Notes under the pieces: model-generated
What the model saw: the letters and a program-made list of their open reading frames with translations, nothing else
Told to the model about the DNA's origin: nothing
Database searches by the model: none
Shown: positions 43,965 to 52,036 of the stretch, piece after piece
How positions within the stretch are numbered: the first letter of the stretch is position 1
Layout of the letters: each line of letters opens with the position of its first letter
Program-made: the position numbers and the translations under genes
Origin: an uncultured Prevotellaceae bacterium
Lineage (GTDB): Bacteria; Bacteroidota; Bacteroidia; Bacteroidales; Bacteroidaceae
Direction: 5' to 3'
NCBI GenBank assembly: GCA_902790625.1
Contig: CADASP010000016.1
Span: 62,001-126,000 of the forward strand
DNA: 64,000 bases

Positions 43965-45671
43965 CTATTTCTTGAGATACTTGGCCAGCTCGCTGCCGCC
44001 TTGGCGCAGACCCTTGGCGAAGCTCTGGGCGTTCATCTGGGCACCGAGCTTCGAGGCGTGGGTGTGGTCCTGCTTGAAGTAGATGCCCGCCTTCGCCTTC
44101 AGCTTGGCGATGGCCTCGCGGGCCTTCTCCTTGTCGTCGGGCAGGCGTTTCAGGGCGAACTTCTTGTCGAGGAAGTCGGCGCTGATGTTGTGCATGTCGA
44201 TGAACTCCACGCCCGTCTGCTCCACCACCTCGCGATACCAACGGCCGTAGGTGTTGTCGCGGCGCTCCACCTTGCCGCCCGGCCACTCGTTGCGCGGCGT
44301 CAAGCTGACGAGGATGGGCGTGGCCCCCTTCTCGCGACAGTCGTCGATCATCTTGCGCAGATACCATCCGAAGCTGTACACCACCTCGTAGTCGCCGTTG
44401 TCCATGTGATAGACGTGGAGCGTGTCCTGCGTGCCGGGGATGACGCCGCGCCCCTTGCGGTCGGTGACGGGCGAGATGTCGTTGTGTCCAAACTGTATGG
44501 TGACGAAGTCGCCAGGCTGCAGCGAGTTGTAGACGCGGTCCCACAGCCCCTCCTTCACGAAGGTGCGGGTGCTGCGCCCAGCGCGTCCAGCGTTGACGAG
44601 CGTCACGCGGGTGGTGTCGAAGACGGTGGCGGCTTGCGATGCCCATCCCCACATGCCGTCATCGTCCTTGTCGTTGTTCTTCACGGTGCTGTCGCCGGTG
44701 AAGTACACAACGGGCTTGCGCGAGGAGTTGGGGAGTTGGGCAGCTGGGGAGTAAGTGGGATAGACGGGCAGCTCCACGTTCTGCATCATGGCTTGCAGGG
44801 GGCGCAGAGCGGGGTTGGCACTGTAGAAGAGGCCCTCGGCGGCGCTGCGAGCGTTCATCTCGGCACCGAACTTCGAGGTGTGAATCTTGTCGCCCAGGAA
44901 GTGGTAGCCCTGTTTCCATGCACTGTAGCTGTCGAGCTTCTGTCCGCTCAGCTCGTTCAGGTCTACGAAGGGCACTCCCTCGACGGCAGCGATATAGGCC
45001 GCCCACTCCGTCTGCGGCTTGCGCACGATGCGGCCATTGTTGTCGATGGCGTTGCGCGGCGTCAGCGACATCAGGATGGGCTGTGCGCCACGTGCGCGAA
45101 CATCATTTATATATAGGCGCAGATAATGGCCATAGCTGTAGACGGTGTCCTGACGCTGCGTGCGCTGGTTGAACCCGATGAACACGGTGTCGGGGTCTAC
45201 GCCAGGAATGACGGCGCGGGCGCGTCGGCGGTCGAAGTATTCGCCGCCGTCGTTGTGGCCGATGCTGACGAGCACCCAGTCGCCGGGCTGCAGCGCCTGG
45301 CGGATGGCGGGCCACAGGTCGGTGTAGAACGTGCGCGTCGACATGCCTCCCAGCGCTTGGTTCTCCACCGAAATCTTCTTGGCGTTGAAATATTTGGGGA
45401 AGTAGTACCCCCATCCCCATTGCCCGTTGTTGCCGTTGCCCATGGTTCCGTTGCGCATGGTGCTGTTGCCCACAAGAAACATCACCGGGTTCTGCCCTCG
45501 TCGTGTGCTGCCCGGCGCTGGCCGTGCCTGCAGGGCTTTGGCTATCGAGTCGGGGGTGTTGTCAATCACCTGTTCGGTGGTGGCCGTGGGGTCGGGCAGG
45601 TTGTCAAAGTCCTGTGGCAGGGCGATGACGGCTGCCAGGAGGGCGAGTAGTGTCGTCGTTAGTCGTTTCAT
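43965..45671 (-). CDS. double-domain SGNH hydrolase, rhamnogalacturonan-acetylesterase-like
   Basis: The 568-residue secreted protein has a signal peptide (MKRLTTTLLALLAAVIALP) and two SGNH esterase domains in tandem. The first domain has GNSTMRN as block I (Asn in place of the usual Asp), GHNDGGEY, and the Asp-His pair DKIHTSK. The second has GDSTVKN, GHNDISP and DHTHASK. Both retain Ser and the Asp/His pair, so both may be active. The second is closer to rhamnogalacturonan acetylesterases, which remove acetyl groups from pectin. The linker (about 300-320) is encoded by an 8-bp repeat (AACTCCCC type). It is followed by dnaG. Confidence 0.85.
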   Translation of the reverse strand: MKRLTTTLLALLAAVIALPQDFDNLPDPTATTEQVIDNTPDSIAKALQARPAPGSTRRGQNPVMFLVGNSTMRNGTMGNGNNGQWGWGYYFPKYFNAKKISVENQALGGMSTRTFYTDLWPAIRQALQPGDWVLVSIGHNDGGEYFDRRRARAVIPGVDPDTVFIGFNQRTQRQDTVYSYGHYLRLYINDVRARGAQPILMSLTPRNAIDNNGRIVRKPQTEWAAYIAAVEGVPFVDLNELSGQKLDSYSAWKQGYHFLGDKIHTSKFGAEMNARSAAEGLFYSANPALRPLQAMMQNVELPVYPTYSPAAQLPNSSRKPVVYFTGDSTVKNNDKDDDGMWGWASQAATVFDTTRVTLVNAGRAGRSTRTFVKEGLWDRVYNSLQPGDFVTIQFGHNDISPVTDRKGRGVIPGTQDTLHVYHMDNGDYEVVYSFGWYLRKMIDDCREKGATPILVSLTPRNEWPGGKVERRDNTYGRWYREVVEQTGVEFIDMHNISADFLDKKFALKRLPDDKEKAREAIAKLKAKAGIYFKQDHTHASKLGAQMNAQSFAKGLRQGGSELAKYLKK

Positions 45672-45695
45672 GATGATGATGGTTGATTAGTTCTG

Positions 45696-45727
45696 CAAAG
45701 TTACGATTATTATTTCAACTGGCCAAA
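45696..45727 (-). promoter_or_regulatory. promoter of the esterase-dnaG run
   Basis: TTTG, 20 bp, then TAACTTTG on the minus strand, 25 bp before the start codon. Confidence 0.75.
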
Positions 45728-45938
45728 TAAAGCGATGCAAATTCTGCCCGTCACTGTCGCCAGTGTGGTAGTCTTTGCATGGGGATGCTGTTTTACTTCG
45801 TGTTCGGCAGCGCCTACACTGTCTGCAAAAGTACAAAAATTGTTTTAGGTGGCAAAGGTTTTTGGGCTTTTTTTCAGGAAAACAAATCGTATTTGGAAAA
45901 TACCGCCCAAATGTTTCGCCCAATTATGATTTTTTGTT

Positions 45939-45946
45939 TACCTTTG
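45939..45946 (+). promoter_or_regulatory. -7 element of the 46.0 kb unit
   Basis: TACCTTTG preceded by a T-rich stretch, 62 bp before the start. The -33 box is not clear. The rest of 45728-45938 shows no gene. Confidence 0.65.
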
Positions 45947-46007
45947 CAAGCAAACTTTTTTAGCTTTATCCGCTCAGCCTTATAGAACGTAATAGCAATA
46001 TAGCACC

Positions 46008-47069
46008 ATGCAAAAGAGGAGACCAACTATGTGGCGGCTGCTGGCACTGCTGGCACTGCTGAGCGTGGGAACAAACATCCAGGCGCAGGACGATGAAGAC
46101 GAGGACATCTGGAAGAGCATGAACCTGAGCGAGGTGGATTTCCAAAAGTCGAAGAACTACTGCATGCGCATCTACGGCTACTACCGCTACATCGACGACG
46201 GCGTGGGTCATATCCTCAACCGCCAGCAGAAGATCTTCCGCGTCTACGAGGGCATCTGCGAGCTCGACGTGCGCTACAGCAAGGACGAGGACGATGGCGC
46301 CCACGTGCTGGTGGGCCGCGACTTGGTGCACCCCGACAAGCCCGGACGCTGGATGGAGTACTACGAGCTGAAGCCCTACACCTTCTTGGAGAAAGCCCGC
46401 CGCCTGCCCAAGACCTACACCATGCAGACCAGAGGCGACACCACGCGCGTCAGCACCAAGAAGGGGCCGGCGGGCTACGCCGTCACCGACCGTGCGCGCC
46501 GCGAGTTGCGCATGTACTACAACGCCCTGTCGCCCGACACGGCAATGACCCTCAATCTGCTCATCATCAAAGCCCATCTATCGCATATAGATGCCGAGGC
46601 AGTCTATCAGATGGACGACGACGATGCCGTGGACTATGTGCCGCAGGGAAGCCTGAAGCACGTGACCTTCGAGGGCGACTTAGACATCAGCATGGGTTCC
46701 AACAACCGCGAGGTGTTTCACGAGCGCACCGAGCTATACGTCGACAGCGTGGTGTATATGACCAAAGACGAATGGAAGGCCGACAAGCGCATAGGCAAGG
46801 AGGAGCGGAGGAAGCGTGCCGGATATGCCATCGCCGACATCGACCGACTGAAGAAGAAGCTGGGCGTGCCATCATTGACGGCCAAGCAGCTGGAGCGCAT
46901 AGAGGATCAGCGCGACTGGGACGACGAGTATGAGCAGTGGCGGCAGACCGACAGGAAGGTGAAGGCTGCCAGCAAGGCCACCGAGAGCGGGGCCGGGAAG
47001 AAGGCCACCAACAAACTGCAGCAGAAGATAGAGAAGGCAGCGGAAAAGGCGCAGACAACAGAACAATAA
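46008..47069 (+). CDS. secreted protein of unknown function, coiled C-terminus
   Basis: The 353-residue protein has a signal peptide (MQKRRPTMWRLLALLALLSVGTNIQA-Q). An acidic start of the mature chain (DDEDEDIW) precedes a roughly 200-residue globular part (YCMRIYGYYRYIDDGVGHIL). The C-terminal third is Lys/Glu/Ala-rich and probably helical (KKKLGVPSLTAKQLERIED, then KVKAASKATESGAGKK). I do not recognise the family. The next gene begins 15 bp later, so the two form an operon, possibly an envelope pair. Confidence 0.7.
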   Translation: MQKRRPTMWRLLALLALLSVGTNIQAQDDEDEDIWKSMNLSEVDFQKSKNYCMRIYGYYRYIDDGVGHILNRQQKIFRVYEGICELDVRYSKDEDDGAHVLVGRDLVHPDKPGRWMEYYELKPYTFLEKARRLPKTYTMQTRGDTTRVSTKKGPAGYAVTDRARRELRMYYNALSPDTAMTLNLLIIKAHLSHIDAEAVYQMDDDDAVDYVPQGSLKHVTFEGDLDISMGSNNREVFHERTELYVDSVVYMTKDEWKADKRIGKEERRKRAGYAIADIDRLKKKLGVPSLTAKQLERIEDQRDWDDEYEQWRQTDRKVKAASKATESGAGKKATNKLQQKIEKAAEKAQTTEQ

Positions 47070-47084
47070 AAAACATAAAAACAC

Positions 47085-47966
47085 ATGAGAACCACAAAGA
47101 AAATCCTGGCAGCCATCCTCGCCGGATGCCTCGCCACGCCCGCCCTGGCCACAGAGGTGCAGGACACCCTGGTGATTGAAGATGCCAACAAAGTGAAAAT
47201 CGAGACCCGCGACACCGTGCAGCGCATCGTCATCAACGGCATGAAGAACGACCCCGAGTTCCACTACGTGCAGCGCATCAGCATCCCCGACAGCAGCGCC
47301 GTGCGACGCACCATGAAGAGCGTGCGCGACTTCAACAAAATCACCATCAAGAAGAAGGATGGCACGCAGAGCAAATGGGACAACAGTTACCACGTGAACA
47401 TCGGCTTGAACACCATGCACGACACCCCCGACGGCTACGGCGTGAAGGTGTGGCCATCGCTTAATATCGGCGTGGGCTGCTACTGGGACTGGCATCCCAA
47501 TGGCAAGCAGAATGAGTGGAGCATCGGTCTCGGCTTAGATTGGCGCCACTATCGCATGTCGGAGGACAAACTCTATTGGGGCAAAGATGCCGCCAACATG
47601 TCGCTCCTTAACCGGGCCTATTATCCCCAAGCCAAAGACGCCACCACGAGCATGCAGGTGGCCAGTCTGCAGGTGCCACTCGTCTACACCCACTATTTCG
47701 ACAAGCAACAGGAGTGGAGCCTCTCAGTGGGAGCCCTCGTCAACTGGAACTTCGCCGCACATGGCGAAGGTGATTTCGAACTGGGCGAGGAGGATCACCA
47801 CATCGAACTGAACAAGTTCGGACAGCGACCCTTCACCGTGGAGGGCTTCGTGAAGGTCGACGCACCCCACATCCCCGCCCTCTACTGCCGCTACTGTCCC
47901 ATGAAGTTCTTCCGCGACAACCGTGGCCCCAAGATGCACCAGCTCACCTTCGGCATCTTCCTGTAA
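47085..47966 (+). CDS. predicted outer-membrane beta-barrel protein
   Basis: The 293-residue exported protein has a signal peptide (MRTTKKILAAILAGCLATPALA). From about residue 100 it shows amphipathic strands (YHVNIGLNTMHD, SLNIGVGCYWDW, WSIGLGLDWRHY, SLSVGALVNWNF) and a terminal aromatic-like strand (HQLTFGIFL), consistent with a small outer-membrane barrel. No specific family is recognised. The N-terminal 100 residues (KVKIETRDTVQRIVING) may be a periplasmic domain. It is co-transcribed with the preceding gene. Confidence 0.7.
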   Translation: MRTTKKILAAILAGCLATPALATEVQDTLVIEDANKVKIETRDTVQRIVINGMKNDPEFHYVQRISIPDSSAVRRTMKSVRDFNKITIKKKDGTQSKWDNSYHVNIGLNTMHDTPDGYGVKVWPSLNIGVGCYWDWHPNGKQNEWSIGLGLDWRHYRMSEDKLYWGKDAANMSLLNRAYYPQAKDATTSMQVASLQVPLVYTHYFDKQQEWSLSVGALVNWNFAAHGEGDFELGEEDHHIELNKFGQRPFTVEGFVKVDAPHIPALYCRYCPMKFFRDNRGPKMHQLTFGIFL

Positions 47967-47988
47967 GATGGGTGGTGCGAGCCATCAG

Positions 47989-48078
47989 CAGGGCAGCTTG
48001 GGATTCTTCCTCGCTTGCAACCCCTTCATCTGCGGCCTCGGCATGCAGAAGTTCTTCGTACGGTTGAAAAGACGGTAG
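47989..48078 (+). pseudogene. 3' fragment related to the 2944-residue surface protein
   Basis: The 30-codon open stretch reads QGSLGFFLACNPFICGLGMQ then KFF and ends at a stop inside a hairpin repeat. It is about 90% identical at DNA level to 59877-59946 in the giant gene (GSLGFFLACNPFICGLDMQKFF). No start, no upstream homology and a repeat array on the right edge mark it as a relic of a second copy. Confidence 0.8.
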
Positions 48079-48360
48079 TGTTTTTTTGAAGACTCTAGAC
48101 GCTGAAAGCGTCACCGCTCAATAGCCGCGACCTGCGGATAGAACGACAGAAGGTACATCGACCCTGAAGGGGTCGCCCGTGAGCACAGGGCGACCCCTTC
48201 AGGGTCGTTATTACCCAGCACCTGTTATCCGCAGGTCGTTCCGACCTACGGCTATTGAGCGGCGACCCCTTCAGGGTCGATGAACCTCCCCTCGTTCTAT
48301 CCGCAGGTCGTTCCGACCTACGGCTACTGAGAGGAGACGCTTTCAGCGTCTTTTCAACCT
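48065..48360. repeat. mirror-image GAA-loop hairpin array
   Basis: The order is A, degenerate B, C, C', B', C', B', A' with edges TTGAAAAGACG and GTCTTTTCAAC. It has the same layout as at 26.6-26.99 kb. Loops are GAA or TTC. The relic gene fragment is truncated at its left edge. Confidence 0.85.
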
Positions 48361-48859
48361 CAACCGTAGGTAGGAATTATTCGCGGAATCAGCAAACCAT
48401 TCACTAAAAAAGTGATGACATGCAGGTGGGCATTGTTGATGACGATTGAAATGTGGTGCATTCAGGAACGGAGACGCACGACAAACAGGGAGCGGGAGGC
48501 ACCGCTGAGGGAAAAGAGGCATGCTTTTCAGGTTGGCAGCGGGCGGGGACATGATTGGCAGCGGCCGCTGCCAATGATGGCAGCGAACGCCGCCAATGAT
48601 GGCAGCGGCCGCTGCCGCCAACCAAAATTTCCCAAGTGATGATGAATATAGAAAGATGGGGAAGGGGTGCGCAACTTTGTTGTCAATCCTATGGTGAACG
48701 AATCGTACCCAGTTACTACTTCGTCGGCGAATACACTAAACGTCCCTTTTTCGACGGCAATTTTGTAAAAAAAGATGTCGAATTGTTAAAAAACAAATGG
48801 AAATAGGGAGTTTTCGTTCATTTTTTGCGGAAAAATGTACGATTTTCGTTGATTTTTCG
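48361..48859. other. intergenic stretch with GC palindromes, no gene
   Basis: It contains a perfect 22-bp palindrome (48554-48575, core GGCAGCGGCCGCTGCC) and a second near-copy (48600-48616), linked by ATGATGGCAGCG units. The rest (48630-48859) becomes AT-rich toward the fimbrial promoter and shows no credible coding frame. Confidence 0.75.
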
Positions 48860-48867
48860 TAACTTTG
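48860..48867 (+). promoter_or_regulatory. -7 element of the fimbrial operon
   Basis: TAACTTTG, only 6 bp before the GTG start chosen for the first fimbrial gene. If it is used, the transcript has almost no leader. No TTTG at the -33 distance. Confidence 0.45.
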
Positions 48868-48873
48868 CCGATT

Positions 48874-50583
48874 GTGAATCGGCACAAAGCAATTTATACT
48901 GGTGTGACCCTCATAATTCTGGCATTGATGGCACCACTTTTTGGGGCTTGCGTATCTTACGACCCCGACTATGTGAGCGAAAAGGAAGGTGAAGGGTTGG
49001 TGCTGCACGTCTCCCTCTCGGTCAACGTGCTGGGCGAAGATAGTGGCCCCACGCGAGCTGTTGTGCCCAATGGTGGCGAAGAGGGTGACGGTTGGCAATA
49101 TGGACTACAGAACGAGAACCGCCTGCACAATTTCACCGTCTTCGTACTCGACCACAACAACACCATCAACTCTCCCGGCAGCACATTATTTTTAGGTAGC
49201 CGATACTTCAGCGATGAGGATGTGGCCAGGGTGGATTCCATTCGCCAGTATTATCTGCAGCTGAAGGATTACGACGTGCTGAAGGACGTGCTCACCTACG
49301 ACTTCACCATCCCCATCGTGAGCTATCTGCCCAGAGAGACAAGGCCAGAATCGTTCCGTTTCATCGTCATCGCCAACAAGGGTGACTTGACAGAAACCTT
49401 CACCACCCTGGGCGCTCTGCGCGACGCCATGCCCGATGCCACGTGGGCGGTGGGCGGCGGCGGCGAGGCCGAGCGCTTCGTCATGACCAACGAGAACGAC
49501 CAGTACTATGGCAGCGGCGTGGGCACAGAGGAGAACCCCATCAGAATGCACGTCACCATCGAGCGCATGGCGGCACGCATCGACTACAATCCTACGGGAG
49601 CCCAACTGACCGACGGCGGACAGCTGTATTACGACATCAAAACTTCGGACAACACCACCACATTGGCCAAACTCTACATCGACAAGATGGCCATCGTGAA
49701 CGCCTGTCAGAAACCCTCGCACTACATCAAGCGCGTCGCCAGCGACATCAACGGGACGAACCTCGTCTATTTAGGCGACGAGACACCCACACCACGGGGC
49801 ATCGCCACGAATGTGGTCATCGACCCCTACTCTACCCAGAAGACGGCCGCCAACACCACCAACACGACGCTGCTCACCGACCTCTACGGCAATACCCGTA
49901 TCGGCAACGTGGAGCAACTGCTGCAAAGCACACCAGCACCAGCCCTGACCGCTGTGAATCAGTCGGTCATCTTGGGATATGTCAACGAGAACACCTACGC
50001 ACCCGAAATGGCCCACTCGGCTTACTCCACCGGAGTGGCGTTCCAGTGCCGCTTCGAGCCGCTGCACAACTTCCATACTGCCTATAACAAAAACACCGGC
50101 GAGCTGACCGATGGCACCTACACACTGGGGCAAGACTTCTGGATGGTGGAACCCTATCAGGACACCGAAACAGAAGCTGAGACCACAGTGGATGAAGAAA
50201 CTGGAGAAGAGACCACGACAACAACCACCACCGACCGCTCTTTCACCGACATCAGCGAAGCCGACCGTCATTACTTCAGCACCGAGGCCGCTGCTATCGC
50301 CTACGCCACCGACACCCAGCACAAGCACTATGGGCACGTGGTGAAATATACCGGTGGTGTCTGCTATTATTTCGCCTACTTACGCCATTCGAACAACGAG
50401 GCCGTGATTCACAATACGATGGAGTTCGGCATCGTGCGCAACAATATTTATACCTTCAGGCTCATGCCCTCGACTGGTCCCGGTACGCCCACGCCCGACT
50501 ACCGCCACCCCGAGGAGCTGAAAGCACGCATCTACGTCAGGAAATGGCTGCTCGTGGAGCACCCGGTAATAGTGATGAGTTAG
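48874..50583 (+). CDS. fimbrial subunit, Mfa1/FimA-like lipoprotein
   Basis: A roughly 569-residue fimbrillin-type protein with N-terminal hydrophobic segment and lipobox LFGAC, as Bacteroidales pilins are exported as lipoproteins and then trimmed. Family-like are the N-terminal strand domain (LVLHVSLSVNV...LHNFTVFVLDHN), RPESFRFIVIANKG, VTIERMAARIDY, and the C-terminal phrase VIHNTMEFGIVRNNIYTFRL with RIYVRKW. A Glu/Thr-rich insert (about 430-450) is unusual. No ATG fits: GTG 48874 is used because it keeps the basic NRHK before the hydrophobic segment. It is the first gene of a three-gene operon with a second fimbrial protein and a giant surface protein. Confidence 0.8.
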   Translation: MNRHKAIYTGVTLIILALMAPLFGACVSYDPDYVSEKEGEGLVLHVSLSVNVLGEDSGPTRAVVPNGGEEGDGWQYGLQNENRLHNFTVFVLDHNNTINSPGSTLFLGSRYFSDEDVARVDSIRQYYLQLKDYDVLKDVLTYDFTIPIVSYLPRETRPESFRFIVIANKGDLTETFTTLGALRDAMPDATWAVGGGGEAERFVMTNENDQYYGSGVGTEENPIRMHVTIERMAARIDYNPTGAQLTDGGQLYYDIKTSDNTTTLAKLYIDKMAIVNACQKPSHYIKRVASDINGTNLVYLGDETPTPRGIATNVVIDPYSTQKTAANTTNTTLLTDLYGNTRIGNVEQLLQSTPAPALTAVNQSVILGYVNENTYAPEMAHSAYSTGVAFQCRFEPLHNFHTAYNKNTGELTDGTYTLGQDFWMVEPYQDTETEAETTVDEETGEETTTTTTTDRSFTDISEADRHYFSTEAAAIAYATDTQHKHYGHVVKYTGGVCYYFAYLRHSNNEAVIHNTMEFGIVRNNIYTFRLMPSTGPGTPTPDYRHPEELKARIYVRKWLLVEHPVIVMS

Positions 50584-50633
50584 GAGTTAGAAGTTAGGAG
50601 TTAGAAGTTAGGAGTTAGGAGTTAAAAGGTAGA
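50584..50633 (+). repeat. 7-bp tandem array between the two fimbrial genes
   Basis: Seven units GAGTTAG/AAGTTAG in exact phase, starting at the stop codon of the first fimbrial gene. Confidence 0.9.
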
Positions 50634-50641
50634 AAAGAGAG

Positions 50642-52024
50642 ATGAAGATGAAATATGCCAACGTCTGTGTAGCAGTGCTCCTCGCAATATTGGCACTAAG
50701 CGCCTGTAGCGAGGCCGACGACCAAGTGCCTGATGGCATGGCACGCGTGGAGGTGCGCCTCTCGGCACCCTACCAGCGCGCCACACGCGCCACCGGCGAC
50801 TGGCTCGACCCCATCTCCAGCAAGGAGAAAATTCACGACTATTGGGTGGTGTTCGTCAAGTCGGGCGTCGTAGAAGAGCTGGTGGCTGGCTCGTGCGGCA
50901 GCGATGGCAAAGAGGAAGACTCGTTCCAGTTCTTTTTGCCGCCTGGCACCTACACCGTATATGCCTTTGCCAACCTCGACTTTAGCGCACTCAACATCCG
51001 CAAGGGTGCCGCATTGCCCACCAACCTCACCACCAAGAAATTAGCCACCACCAACGGATGGACCAACGACATTCCCATGAGCAACAACGTCCAAGGACAG
51101 AGGGTGACGGTAGCGGAGGTGGAGAACCAGTCGTTCGAGGTGGAGCTGGTGCGCGTCATGGCGAAGATTCAGCTCGATTTCGAGAATTTCTCCAATCAGC
51201 AAATCGACATCCTGGGCTACGAGATTTATCCGCTGACGAAGACCAATGTGAGCCTGTTCGAGCCAGCCCAGCCTGCCGACATCGTCACAGCCGCCACCAA
51301 CTCGGAAGCCTACACGGTTGACCTGTCGGAAGCTCCCATCACCCTCACTCCCATCAACTCATCAGGACACGGTGGCACAGGCTCCGCGTGGTGCTACGTC
51401 AACGAGACCAATGCCACCGCCACCGCCACACACAACCAGTATTCCATCCGCCTGAAAGTGCTACGTAACACGACGGTGGAGGAGTTTCGCTACGGTTTCA
51501 CCGTCAATAGTGCCTCGTCGGGCTTCGACTATATCCGCCGCAACGACTGGATCAAGCTGCCCATCGTGGTTCGCGACTGGAGATTCCGTGTAGAGGCGTT
51601 GCCCTTCCCACCCATCGCCGGCTTCCAGTCGCGCGTGGTGTCGGCCGATGCCCTCAGCATCACGTTCAACACGGGTGGCTACATCTTCCTGCGCCCCATG
51701 TTCCGCAAGAATAGCGACCCCGAAGGCGTCTGGCGCAACTTCGACGATAGCGATGTCGTCTTCAAACTGGCCGACAACTACACTACCAACGCCACCACCG
51801 GCGCCGCCGAATGTATCGACAGCGAATCAGGCACGGGACTCATCATGACTGGCGACCTGCGGATTTTCGAGGCAGGCCAGTACTTCACCCAACTGCCCTC
51901 GGGCGACATCGTGGGAAAGCTCGACAATGCTGAAGGCAAGACCGGCATGGTCACCGTCACCATCAAAGTCAAACTGGAGGGGCTTGAGTATGAGTTCAAC
52001 TATAACATCTTCAAAGTAAATTAG
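50642..52024 (+). CDS. fimbrial accessory/tip lipoprotein (FimB/Mfa2-like)
   Basis: The 460-residue lipoprotein has lipobox LSAC (Cys22), then an Ig-like strand domain (RVEVRLSAPYQRATRATG, with the Arg-rich ATRA often seen in Bacteroidales pilin processing). HDYWVVFVKSG and FFLPPGTYTVYAFANLD are typical of FimB/Mfa2/DUF4906-class proteins. A second domain (about 190-330) has FEVELVRVMAKIQLDFENFS. It probably anchors or initiates the fimbria. It lies 58 bp after the first subunit and 12 bp before the giant gene. Confidence 0.78.
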   Translation: MKMKYANVCVAVLLAILALSACSEADDQVPDGMARVEVRLSAPYQRATRATGDWLDPISSKEKIHDYWVVFVKSGVVEELVAGSCGSDGKEEDSFQFFLPPGTYTVYAFANLDFSALNIRKGAALPTNLTTKKLATTNGWTNDIPMSNNVQGQRVTVAEVENQSFEVELVRVMAKIQLDFENFSNQQIDILGYEIYPLTKTNVSLFEPAQPADIVTAATNSEAYTVDLSEAPITLTPINSSGHGGTGSAWCYVNETNATATATHNQYSIRLKVLRNTTVEEFRYGFTVNSASSGFDYIRRNDWIKLPIVVRDWRFRVEALPFPPIAGFQSRVVSADALSITFNTGGYIFLRPMFRKNSDPEGVWRNFDDSDVVFKLADNYTTNATTGAAECIDSESGTGLIMTGDLRIFEAGQYFTQLPSGDIVGKLDNAEGKTGMVTVTIKVKLEGLEYEFNYNIFKVN

Positions 52025-52036
52025 GCAACCGTCAAC

